In this document: positions 8,918 through 19,219 of the stretch, piece by piece
Numbering within the stretch: position 1 is the first letter of the stretch
Layout: each line of letters begins with the position of its first letter
Assembly: GCF_949628265.1 (NCBI RefSeq)
Contig: NC_088787.1
Location: forward strand, 36,506,844-36,570,843
Length of the DNA: 64,000 nt
Direction of reading: 5' to 3'
Source of the DNA: Cloeon dipterum
Taxonomy: Eukaryota; Arthropoda; Insecta; Ephemeroptera; Baetidae
The notes under the pieces: generated by a model
What the model was told of the DNA's origin: nothing
Databases searched by the model: none
What the model saw: only the letters and a program-made list of their open reading frames with translations
Position numbers and translations under genes: made by a program

Positions 8918-10677
8918 CAGGCCCGGACTGGTAATCGGGCGCCCCGGGCGAAACCCCAGTGGGCCGCGGCCCAAGTGGGCCGCCCGGACTGCCCAATATT
9001 TCCAAGACTGTCAGGCGGTCCGCGTTTGTGGCTGTCGCAGCCCATATTTTTTAGTGGCTTTCCCGTGTTGGGATGAAGGCAACACACACTCTTATTATTC
9101 AATTCCTTGTTTTGGCTAAAATAATTTCAAAATCTAAGGAAAAATCTTGAAAATAAAAATCTAAAAATAAATTTTCGTTACGCTTGTTACATGCCCACCG
9201 GCCCACCGCTTTAGCCGTTCGGCCAGCTCCTCGTTAAATTTATATTATATTTTTATTGGGGAATGAGCAAACGGGAAAAACTATCATATCCTTGATTTTT
9301 CCGTCTTTGCACATAGGAATAAAAATTAAACCTAGAGCTTGATCACATACTAGGACTCGGCGGCCCCCACTTCGAGAGTGAAAAATTCGCTTTGCGTGTT
9401 TCAAACTAGCGTGGAAACTTTTGAATGCGTTATTTGGGCTGGGTTTTAATTAGATTTATGGATGAGAATAGGCCAAGAAACGGCCAAAGGAGCTAAAACT
9501 TCTTTTTTCCATTTTCGAATTTGGACTGGCGGCTGGCGTGCCTGGTGAACTAAAGCCAAATCGGCTGACCAACATTTTGCCAGGTTGGCTGATGTGAGTG
9601 CTCTAGTAGCATACGTTTCTATTTTTATTTGGAAGACGAGTAAAATTAATTAATAAAATTAATAAAATTCGAAGAAAAAAAATTGATGTCCTACTTATTT
9701 GAACAAAAGTTAAAAAAAGTTATATTGATCTGACAAAAAATTTATTGCTCAGAACCTCTGACAAGAGTGAATTTTGAGCATCACACAGATTTTAGCAACG
9801 CAACCTTATTCAATTGTCAAGTTTTCCCAGTTTTCCAAAAAAATTAGTCCAGAATAGGTTATTAATTCACATATTTGACGTCACTCCATCCATTTCAAAT
9901 TATAAACATTTATGCTGCGTTACTATAATAAATATAATCCGTATAATAAAAAATCCGTTGAAATTAAATGGCAGCTTCCTCGGTGAATAACGAGCTTTAT
10001 ATTTTTCCGTATTTCTACAGAAATATCCTGCTCAACAATGTTCGGCTACTGGTTGTAGTCCTAATTCATGAACTTCCTGTCCCGACTAGGGGCTGAGCAG
10101 GACATTATTTCTGTAGAGATACGGAAAAATAAACAGCTCGCTATCAGGGTTGCATTTGCTTACCACCCGATTTTTTCCCCACTGGTTTTTAACAATTTAA
10201 ACCACTGAATTTTTACAAATTTCTTGCGCAAGAAATGCAAGAAATGAATTTATTCCATTTTCCCCTACTTAAAATCTAAGATTTTCGGTCGGAAGTGGTC
10301 AAAATTTCCTCTTTTCTACACATATTTTTGTTTTTAAATTGCAATTTGCTGCTTCAATTTCTCCAAAAAGTCATTAAAAAATATTAAGTCGGTCATGAGC
10401 TAATAATTAGAAAATTATTGCAAACTGAGATGCATTGAACATTGCCTGCAAGAAACTATTAAAAAACGATAAAAAAACGTTTTTACCACTGCGCACTGCG
10501 TTTTTTTAATGCGGGTCTTTTGCATCCCTGCTCTCTATCCACCGAAATTAAAGGCTTTAAATTTCAATTGAAAGTTATTAAATTTTCGGGGGGGAGGGGG
10601 GTTATGGGCCGCGGTGGCTCGGTGGGCCGCGAAAATCAACAGTCCCCGGTAAAAAATTTGGTGCCAGTCCGGGCCTG
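8918..10677. mobile_element. Non-autonomous hAT element, 1,760 bp
   Basis: The ends are CAGGCCCGGACTG (8918) and CAGTCCGGGCCTG (10665-10677), a well-known hAT terminal inverted repeat. They are flanked by an 8-bp target duplication, CATCGTGC (8910-8917) and CATCGTTC (10678-10685), matching at 7 of 8 bases. Subterminal GTGGGCCGC repeats occur at both ends. The interior is AT-rich and I find no transposase. The insertion falls exactly at the ATG of gypsy element 1 gag (ATG complement at 8910-8912), separating gag from its leader and primer-binding site. Confidence 0.9.
9992..10139. repeat. Hairpin inside the hAT element
   Basis: Two inverted arms of about 43-46 bases (9992-10034 and 10094-10139) share TTTTTCCGTATTTCTACAGA with its complement and are separated by about 60 bases. 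They could be the ends of an older small MITE carried inside the hAT copy, or a stem specific to the element. Confidence 0.75.
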
Positions 10678-10720
10678 CATCGTTCGTTGTGTTTCCGTTT
10701 ACAGGTATTCGACCAGCAGA

Positions 10721-10737
10721 TCCTGGTCACGGCACCA
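10721..10737 (-). other. Primer-binding site, gypsy element 1
   Basis: On the minus strand this reads TGGTGCCGTGACCAGGA, the form expected for a tRNA primer-binding site just after a 5' LTR. The identical string sits at 40,369-40,385 upstream of gypsy element 2 gag. Its position between the LTR and the gag start supports the element orientation. Confidence 0.75.
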
Positions 10738-11689
10738 ATAATTGCTGCTACCAAAATCTTATTCAAGCCACGATCACTCAGCTGGTAAAGAAGATCGGGC
10801 GTGGTGGCGACAATCTTGACGTTAAGAATTAATGCTCTCCTCCACTAATCACTATTTGGGTGTCTCCGTATCTCTAATATTAAAGGTCGAGGGTAAGAGA
10901 GAGAAACCCAGCAATTTTTCATTGGCACTATCAGGAATATTTATTTCTATCCTCAAGTTCACAGAACGATTCGTGAATTTCCGTGGATATCTCGCCGATT
11001 CGGAGCCGTTGGTCGGTCGGTGACGAGTAACTGGTACGCTGATAAGTGGGCGTCTGGGTCCAGGCAGGAGCGCTCAGCAGCCTGGAACAGATATTCGCCC
11101 ATGAAATATGCTGTACAGCAAGTGCGCCAGTATCAGGGCTCAGAAGTCAGAGGATTCCACTGGAGCCGTCCCCCGACTACTTTGCGCGATCTGGTTACAC
11201 TCACCTCGTTCCCCGGCAGTAGGCGCGTCCGTCCGAAGCCAGGCGGGCGCCGCTACCTCCGTCCGGTGACCGTCTGCTTCCCCTGAAACAGTTGATTGAG
11301 GTGAACAGTCTCAACTTTCATGCGTGAGGGAAATCCAGTGACTCACCTTTGGTCAGTAGAGGTCAATTCCCAAGCGGGCAGATTGTGCTAGCCTCGGCTC
11401 GACGTTCCGGTGAAGACCCACTTGAAGACCGGGCGAGTCGAGTCGTTCGTAGGTAAGCTCCGTCTACATCCGCGGCCTGTGAACAAGATCGGAGGGCGAT
11501 GATGTAACGATTCTTATTTGCCCGTATGGAGCTCCACACCTGAACTAAGCCAGGGCCGGCCTGGCAACTCCCGTGACAGGTGAGGCTGGGAAGCGACGCT
11601 CTTCGGCGCTGGACGGCGTGTTGATCGTGTCCCGGCGTGGGTATCTCACGGTCGGGGCCTGGCGCCTACGGTAGCTGATCCGACTCTAG

Positions 11690-11900
11690 TCGTCGGCGCT
11701 GAGTCGGCGGCCGATCAGTTTCGGATCTTGTCGGCGGCCGAGTCGTCCCTGGTCGGCGTTTCGGCGGCCAGTCGGCTCCGCCGGCAACGCTGAGTCGGCG
11801 CCGTCGGCAAACGATCGGTTATCGGCAGCCCTATCGGCGGCCGATTCGTCACCTGTCGGCGGCGTTTCGGCAACCTATCTCCACGTCGGCGTGCAAGCGG
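11690..11900. repeat. Degenerate TCGGCGGC-rich array
   Basis: About a dozen spaced copies of TCGGCGGC or close variants (such as TCGGCGGCCGA and TCGGCGTTTCGGCGGCC) occur within about 200 bases inside the presumed LTR. Spacing is irregular, so this is a motif cluster rather than a strict tandem array. It might bind a host factor or form structured leader RNA. Confidence 0.6.
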
Positions 11901-12130
11901 CAGAGAGCCGCTAGTTGGCGGCGGTACGCTGCTCGAAGCGTGTGTCGGTGGCAATAGCGGCGTGCAGCTCGGACGTACTCGTCAGCGTGCATGCGCGTCC
12001 GCCAAGCGACCGAACACTCAGCCGTGCTTTCCGCTAGCTCGGGCGCCGGCTCAGCTTGGCTCAGGTGAGGCCTCCTTCTTCCCTTTTGGAGTAAGGTACC
12101 TGACTGCTTATCTCTGCTCTGGCCCGGCGC

Positions 12131-12139
12131 CTTTTTATA
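12131..12139 (-). promoter_or_regulatory. TATA box of gypsy element 1 LTR
   Basis: The minus strand reads CTATAAAAAGG in a GC-rich setting, in the orientation needed to transcribe gag-pol. It is about 1.4 kb upstream of the primer-binding site, implying a long R-U5 or an unrecognised insertion. Confidence 0.5.
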
Positions 12140-12509
12140 GCCCGATCAGCTCCCTTGGCTCCTCCTTCTTCGGGCGCAGAGAGAGAGAAGAACCAAGGGT
12201 TGCGGGGGCGTGCAGGATTTGTCGCGTTTCTCAACAATTATGCATACCAATCGCGTGCCTTTCTACTTAAATATTCCGATTTATGTTTCTCGAACCTTCT
12301 TTACCGAAAATAAATCCTCCTTATGCCAATTCGTTAAATTATTATAATTTTAATTGTGTGTATCTTGGTTTTCTGCAATTTGTAACAACTTAATAAGCGG
12401 CGTCTTGTCTTTTAACTGACCTCGCTCAACCCCGACTAGCTCCTAAGCTGCCATTTTTGGTTTGATTTATGGCCGTGGGTGGTTACCATTTTACACCACC
12501 CGGACCAGT

Positions 12510-12990
12510 CATATTCTTGCACAGCATAAGCCGTGATTCTGGCACTCATATGGCACAGCATGTGCACCCGTTTTGCATTGCACTGGCACCTGTTCTGCAC
12601 AAAACATGCACTATGGCCATGGTGCCATGTTTCGGAAAATTGTCCATCGGCCACTTTTGCTTCGGGGGGTTTAGCCACGCTGCTTCTCACAGGGAAGCAG
12701 CGTTTTCACTCGGATCACGTGACTGAAGAGGCCCATGGACAGGGCGATTTTGAAGTGTAGACCACCAGAAAAGTTTTCCACGGCACGCGGCAATTTCCCT
12801 TGTGCAGGAATTGTGCAATACTGGTACCAACCCGATGCCAAACATGTGCAGATGAAGTGCCATTTGACTGCCAGATTTTACTGCAGGTGATGTGCGGACG
12901 CGATTAAAATCGAGATTGGTGCGAGTAAAGTGCAAATGCGATGCAGAACAAGTGCAGAAACAATGCCAATGCAGTGCAAGAATCTGACAA
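12510..12990. repeat. GTGC/TGCA-rich segment with weak inverted ends
   Basis: Both edges carry a related motif, TTCTTGCACAGCAT at 12,515 and, inverted, TTCTTGCACTGCAT near 12,983. The interior is full of GTGCA and TGGCA words on both strands. This suggests an old foldback or satellite-derived element, but I cannot define target duplications. Confidence 0.35.
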
Positions 12991-13169
12991 CGAGACCAGA
13001 ATCAGGCAACCAGTAAGCATATGGAAACACACTCAATTTATTATCTCAGGAGTGATAGCCTTGTACCGCGTAATCATTTCTTTATGATTCCAACCTTGAT
13101 CTTATGTTTTTAAAATAAAACGAAATATGGGGAAACATTTTGAAGAATAAGGGGCAATGTTATAAGGAC

Positions 13170-14010
13170 ACATACAAATTATTTTTTAAGCAAAGATCAG
13201 TTTATTTTAGGTAAGGAATTTTATTTAAATTTAAAATTGACCATATTATTGAATATTTTAAAAAATGAACTTCGACACGGAACATATACATCATTATTTA
13301 TAAAATTTTATCTACTTTTTACACAGCAAAAAATAACATCTGTAGGCACAATAGAAATGTTAGAAATTAAAAGAGATGAAACATGGAAAATGCATTTGAA
13401 TAATCCGAAAATTCACTGAAATATTGGAATCATTAACAATATAAATTTAATAGGGTAGTTAGACAAATGGACGGATTTTAGTGTCCGAAAAATATTTATT
13501 GCACCTTTCAAAAATATTTGGAGTACCTTATTGACAAAAGAATTAAGCACACTTTTGTGCTACCAGTGTCCTTAGTTTTTAGAAAATCATTAAATTTCTT
13601 ATTTGAGTCATTTGAGTTATACTTAGCGTATGCTTTGAGAGTCAACTATGATATTTTTATATGAAACTTAATATTGAAAAACATATTTTGCAGGAGGGTC
13701 AATGTAATTGAGAAATACATACAGGATAGTTTTTTTCAAGATGTGTTTATTTTAGGGAAAGGCATTTTATTAAAATTTAAAATTGTGTTGTTTATTTCAA
13801 AAAATGAATTTGCGCGGTGCATATTCATCATTTATAAATTTCATCTTCTTTTGACACTGCTAAAAATGTAAATTTGTATGCACAGTAGATATTTTAGAAA
13901 TTAAAAGAGATGAAACATGGAAAATGCATTGGAATAATCCTGATATTCACTTGATTATTAATTGGAGTCAATAATAAAAATTTAATAGTGTAGTCCAGGT
14001 AGTCAGAAAG
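13170..14010. repeat. AT-rich direct duplication, about 300 bp units
   Basis: About 13,180-13,475 and 13,730-14,005 are diverged direct copies. Both include TAGAAATTAAAAGAGATGAA and ATGGAAAATGCATT, offset by about 530 bases. No coding capacity is visible in either. Confidence 0.75.
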
Positions 14011-14361
14011 ACGGTTTAATTGTGGCACCGATGTGTTATGTGTTCAGTGGGGCACTCTTTTTATGAAGCTTTATCTCTCCTCTAATCCTCATCCATTGAA
14101 CTACAGCAGGAAACTGGCAATAATAGTGTGCAAATCAACCGGAGGAACATTCTGCTTCTGCACGCTTTGTACAATGCTTTCAAGGTTCACCTACAAATCC
14201 CCGGATTGGTGACCTCGCTAAGAGACATTTTCAAGCGTTCCGTGTAGCATGGACTTCCCAGAAACAGACCGGGCAGCAAGAGTGACAGAATCGATGAGGT
14301 CATCCACACGATTTGCGGTGGTGAAGAAAACAAGGTAAATTTCAAGCGATCCAACGATGTC

Positions 14362-15289
14362 ATGACCCTCAGCTCGCTCGTCCGACAGGTGGCAAGTGAG
14401 TTGCAGCAGGAGCGGTTCGAGGATGATGAAGAGCGGAAAGTGTGGAACGAAGAGTGTCACTTGCTGATCAAGTACTGGATACGAAAAGGTACCGCATTTG
14501 CACGATCACAAGGGCTGCCAAGCAGAAGAAGACGAACGAGAAACTGCACAAGACTCACGTTTCTTCTCAGGACATCCAGTTGTACAACGCCCACCTCGAA
14601 GCGTTGTGTGGTTATCTCCTAAAAGCCAAAAATCCGTCCGATATCGAATTCCACTACAGGACCTTGGCCACACACTTTAACTTGGCTTTTTTTCCTTCAA
14701 TGCTCGCACGGCTACCGAGGGCTTCGTTACACTGCAGAACTACGAGCAGAGGAACTACTCGGGCAAAAACAGTGAAGCGCTCTCCAAGGAACAAAAACAA
14801 CTTGAAGAGCGTTACGACGTGCTGACCTCAACAGGAAAAGGTTCCACCAAAGTTTTTTCCCTCCTGAAACTGGAATAGCGCGAGTTTTGCTGCACCCTGG
14901 CGGACAAAGCAGTGCGTGCTGCTGCAGGAATTCCAGTCGACTGTATCTACCCATTCGGCACCAAGGACGGAAAAGCGATGAACTTGACAATTCCACAGAA
15001 AGTAGAGGTCGAAGCGTGTCTCGCAGAGAGACCTACTGATCTCACGGCTGGTGCAATCAGGACAACCTTCGTGACTACCCTGGGGCAGATGCAATTGAGC
15101 GGACCTGCAAAGAAACTCTTGTGCCTTTTAATGGGCCACTCAATCTCCGTCCATGATCACTACTACGATCTTCCGACAGGCTTCGGCTTCGATCTCATGG
15201 TCGGGAGAGCCCTCGAAATTTTCGAGTGGGGCAAAATGCAAAGTTCTTGGAATTACTTTGTATCACAAAAGATGTCGATTAACAATTAA
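14362..15289 (+). pseudogene. Crypton-like tyrosine recombinase
   Basis: The same protein as at 5722-6250, but with its C-terminal half. It starts at MTLSSLVRQVASELQQ (14,362). Frame changes occur near 14,480 and 14,700, and an in-frame TAG near 14,876. The end has AIRTTFVTTLGQM, LLCLLMGHSISVHDHYYDLP. That pattern (an Arg in the IRTT position, MGH, then YY followed by LP) matches the C-terminal R-H-Y catalytic residues of animal Crypton-type tyrosine recombinases, which cut and rejoin DNA without a DDE chemistry. The first Arg would lie in the damaged ARLPRA stretch. With three lesions it is a pseudogene. The assignment is by motif only; a related phage-integrase-like gene is the alternative. 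Confidence 0.65.
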
Positions 15290-15807
15290 GATACCACAAT
15301 CCGATGCCAACAACCAACAAATGTGATGAAAGACATGATGAGGCACATGTTATTCAAAAGTGAGGTTTCCTGGCTCATGAGTGGCTCATCACGCTGGGTC
15401 AAAAATGGTTCTGGAGTGATAGCAATGTTTCCATTTTTTATCTTAATTGTGAAATTAGTCAACAGCAAGAAGTCCCGACCTAGCGTTATCGCATGGTAGT
15501 GGTCCGGGATGACCAAGTAAGTTTGCGCCGTGGTTGTCGCGAAGACCGGCGCGATAGTGTAGGCGGCTATTGTAACGAAGCTCGCGGTCTCGCTGCCATG
15601 GGAGATGAATAGTTCTTTTGTACCAAGTTCTATGACAGCTGCCAACGGTTCGATTGCCTGGAAGGTGTGCAAGTTTATACACGATCGCTCTGCGCCAAGG
15701 TCAATCAGCGCGTCAAAAGGCAGCCCGGCTACAAACGCTCGGATTAGCAACGGTCTGTAGTTCATTTGCTGCCTATTAAGAGCGGAAGATACTAGAAAAT
15801 TCCACAC
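15286..15807 (-). pseudogene. Retropepsin fragment of an LTR retrotransposon
   Basis: A 173-codon frame contains PFDALIDLGAERSCI, an aspartic protease active-site block in which the usual Asp-Thr/Ser-Gly reads Asp-Leu-Gly, and HAITLGRDFLLLTNFTIK, the C-terminal ILG-R-D block. It resembles a gypsy-class protease different from those at 7 and 38 kb. The Thr/Ser to Leu change at the active site would be damaging. No gag or RT lies next to it, so this is an isolated relic. Confidence 0.7.
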
Positions 15808-17234
15808 TGAAAGAAGTTTTTTTAAAAATTTACCGTTCCAGAGGCATCCTTATCCATGCCAGCGACATCTTTCTTCGTCGGGGTATCAGATTTTACTACA
15901 ACAGATTATAGCGAAAACCCCCACACCAATATCACCACCAACGGGGGGCGCGTAAGTTAGCAGGCTACCGATAGATGCCACAAAATTGGTCAAATCAACA
16001 AAAATTTTTAAAATATTGGTGTAAAGACAAAATTGTTTTAAAATTAGAAAATCAAATCATATTTTTGAAAATTAGAAATGAAAAATAATACTGATTTAAA
16101 ATTGATTAATAAACTGTTTCATTATAGATATATAATTATAATATAATATAATAATGAAAGTCAACACTTAATTTTATAGATGCATAAAAGAAGTGGAATT
16201 TCTCTATTTTTTATTGTTTTTCAAATTTATTCAGCTCATCAAATTTCAATTAAAAAAATTTTAACATCCAAATGTAACGGAAGCCGTCAAAAATGCTCAT
16301 AGCTTGGAAACAGAATTTATCCGAAAACTGGCTGAGCGGCCTACTTTTCGCTGTCACATCTTGTTCACAGCATCGCTTCCTCCCCTTCTCATTCATGTGT
16401 GTGCTCTTCCTGCTCAGTACAAAGAATATGAAGTAATTTTTTCCGGTCATCGTCCTGATAAAAAAGGCAATCTATCCTGAACTGTCGTTTAAACTTTTCA
16501 CATTTCCAAAATGAAATACTCTCTTTGGGGTGACCACACGTTGTGTCATTTTATAGATATCTGGTCGTGACGGATTGTTGTGACACTCTTTGGCCTGTTA
16601 TACTGACCTTAGAGACGCCGTGACCAGGCGCAAATATCGACAGTCAAAAGCACCGTATATTTTACAGAAAACTGAATGGAATTTTGCGAGAATTTTGAGA
16701 ATTAATAAGAAACGGAACTAATTGCGTATTGATGAAGGGAACCGATAAATCATGAATGAATTTTGGAGGGGCACCCGGTATAAAATATGTTGTGCACACG
16801 CGTCGAGCGCGAGCTTGGCGTGGGATTCTTGAGGGGGTGTCGAAGCGTAGTTAATTCGAGCAAAAGGCAACTCTCGAGTTAATATAGCCGCTCTCTTCCG
16901 TTTCTTGGAAGGTGCGGAAGTCATTGTCACAAGTTGCCGAAGCGGCCTGCAAAAGGGGCAATGGCGGCGTCGAAAAACCGCGAAAAACGGGCCCCAGAAC
17001 CGATCTCACCGTGGTTTCTCCTGAAAGAGGTCGTCAGACCTGCGTTTGCGGTGAAACAGCAATAATCGTGATTCAGTTCCATTTCCGTTATAATTTAATT
17101 ATTCTCACGGCATATTAAAAATGTTAAAAATTTCCGAGGGAAATAGACATTTACCTTTATTTTTATCTGCCCTTCTGAATTGGTAATCTTTGATATAAGA
17201 AAATGTTATATATTTCAATGTTGGAACAGTTTTT
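15808..17234. other. No supported gene
   Basis: AT-rich intergenic DNA with only short frames. A 70-codon minus-strand frame at 16,718-16,930 starts with a basic SKKRKR stretch but matches nothing I know. Confidence 0.5.
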
Positions 17235-17372
17235 CATCAAAGTCACTTATAGCATCATTTCTGTCACTAATGGCAACTGTTTATATATTTTTGTCACTTA
17301 TAGCATCCCAACAAAGATGCCATTAGTGACAGAAATGATTCTATAAGTGACGGTCACTTATTGCATCACGCC
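17235..17372. repeat. Inverted CACTTATAGCATC motifs, second locus
   Basis: GTCACTTATAGCATC at 17,241 and 17,295 faces ATTCTATAAGTGAC near 17,338, with an inner CACTAATGGCA/TGCCATTAGTG pair. This repeats the nested arrangement at 2.01-2.13 kb and again precedes a member of the same gene family. Confidence 0.7.
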
Positions 17373-17689
17373 AAATGTAAACAAAGCGATTTCCGATCTT
17401 TCTTGGGTTGGCAGCGATTTGGCGTGGTCAGCACCGGGACAGGGCGAGTGTTTCGGTTTGCGTCGCGTTCACCGGATGGAATGACCGGTACACCAGTACC
17501 GCAATCGGTATTTTGTAATCGGTTTAAGTGAGTTGTGGGTTTGCCGATATCACTCAAACAATAGAGCATCGAATCGCCGTTGTTAGTGTGTAATTTGCCA
17601 CGTGCTATCCGCGTGTTTCATCTGAGGAAAGAAGCTGAAATTGAAGTAGTGCGCGTTATGTGGAAGTGTGTGGAGGTGTAAATCACGGA

Positions 17690-18468
17690 ATGGCGAATGA
17701 AATGGGAGCGTCTTCACTGAACTGGCAATTTGATTTGAGCCGTGCTGCTGCTGTTGATCGAGTTGCGTTGAATAGGAGACAGTGTCGGAACGAGTGGTTG
17801 CCAGGTTTCAATAATGAAAGTTTTGGCTAAATTCCGTTGTTTATTCCCAATGTTGTGTCTTGGCAGGGAATTTCGGATGGTTTACATTGTTAATTAGCCG
17901 CTTAAATTGAAGCTGAGTAGGCTGACAATATCATAATTTGGTTGCAGAAGCTACCTGGCTGTTTACCGCGTGTCAAGTTGGCAAGATCCAAGGTTCAGGA
18001 TTGGCAATGTCAGTAGATCGAATTAATTTTTGGTAGCGGGGGAATTGTTGTTTCAACGTAGTCGTCCGTGTATTATTATGAAATATTTGTCTGCATTTTT
18101 GCATTTTCTAGCCGAGTCCCAGAGAGGCAAGGTGGTATTGACATGGTGAGCTGGCGCTGCAAGGAGCGGCTACGACGGTATCACATCTTGGATCAAAGCA
18201 ATCGTAAAAATGGTGATGGTTGTATTTTTTTGATGAAGGTTAAGGAAATATTTTATTGTCTTTGTTCGGTCGGTGGTGGCTCGTATGGTATTTGAATATT
18301 TTGGCTCCTATTTAGATAATAATGCTATTAATGCTACTTCCTAGAGGAATGGACTTCGTTTGTAGGAGTGCGGCGACAAAGCAAGAGGTTGAAGAACCAA
18401 AGGAAATAATCTTAACTCGATCGAGCTTGGAAGGTGGTTTTTGTCACAGCAGGCATAAGGTATTTTTA
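17690..18468 (+). CDS. Unrecognised spliced gene, diverged family copy 2
   Basis: The ATG at 17,690 opens a block with SLNWQFDLSRAAAVDR and LNRRQCRNEWLPGF. It aligns by position and residues (NW.., NRRxCxNE, GF) with exon 1 of copy 1, though no GTAAGT donor is preserved and the frame runs into a TAA. A later block after TTTTCTAG at about 18,111 (VPERQGG...WRCKERLRRYHILD) aligns with exon 3 of copy 1. A further open block at about 18,350-18,467 ends at AAG/GTATTT. Nucleotide identity to copies 1 and 3 is low, so selection may have kept the protein pattern. Function unknown. Confidence 0.4.
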
Positions 18469-18603
18469 ACGGTCTCATTGCTAGAATAAGAATGTATTAA
18501 TTTTCAAAAGCTCGCTTCACTGTTTTTGTATGTCTCAAACCTCCCCTTCCTCATTGTTTAGGAACAATGCTTGAACCATACGTGATACATATGTATTATT
18601 TTT

Positions 18604-19206
18604 TTAATTTTCTTTCATACCATTGTCGCTATTCCATCTCAGCTTTGAAAAATGAATGATCTGCTCAAATGCAACTTTTTTATGACTCACGAACAAAAGC
18701 CGCCCTTCATGTGTTGATCTCTCAGTCCAGTCAAGAATGTAGTATTGCCACTGCCTTTCTCGGCAGCAGCTGTTTGTCTCAAGATAGCCTTCTTGATGCT
18801 CAGGCAATGGACTGAAAGAATCGCAAATTAGTAATTATCCCTTATGATTTAACAAACACTCCGGTCTGAACATAATAATGCATGCTATTGCATCTTCCAT
18901 CAACATACAATTTGAAGGAAGTCACCGGATTTACACCAACATGGCTGGCTGAGAAGCAACCTTTTTGATCCTTAAAATAAAAAAAAATAATTAACCTAAC
19001 CTGCTGACACACACTAGCACTGATATAAGCACTCTTGCCGACCGAGATTTTGCAAGAGGCAATATAATGACGGCAACACTTACCTTATCAAATCCCTCAA
19101 GATGCTCATTGGCGCACCTCCTCCTGTTACGCTCATTTTTCTCTCGACCTAGAGGGAGTCCACCCACCACAAGGTCCCAGTTGAACGTGGGAGGAATTTC
19201 AACCAT
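18604..19206 (-). CDS. Unrecognised spliced gene, family copy 3 (exons)
   Basis: Reading the minus strand from ATG 19,206: exon 1 (MVEIPPTFNWDLVVGGLPLG, RNRRRCANEHLEGFDK) ends in a GTAAGT donor near 19,084. The second block (DQKGCFSASHVG, then SFKLYVDGRCNSMHYYVQ) spans about 18,975-18,850 without the MITE seen in copy 1. The third block starts after TTTCAG near 18,817 (LPEHQEGYLETNS) and reaches a GTGAGT donor near 18,690. Its 5' region is displaced to 21.1-21.4 kb by a LINE insertion. Copy 3 confirms the exon limits of copy 1 and supplies the empty site for the MITE. Confidence 0.5.
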
Positions 19207-19219
19207 TCCGTTCTCGATT

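Larger units (their letters stand above)
10738..12420 (-). repeat. 5' LTR region of gypsy element 1 (approximate)
   Basis: The region beyond the primer-binding site is the expected 5' LTR, read on the minus strand. A TATA box lies at 12,131-12,139 in the proper orientation, followed by a long GC-rich R-U5 part. The outer boundary is a guess because the 3' LTR, needed for comparison, is missing. Similar LTR-like DNA follows element 2 at 40.4-41.8 kb. Confidence 0.5.

Noticed and set aside
11690..11900. Ribosomal RNA or CpG-island promoter
   Set aside because: The GC-rich TCGGCGGC cluster lacks any conserved rRNA word and lies inside a presumed LTR.
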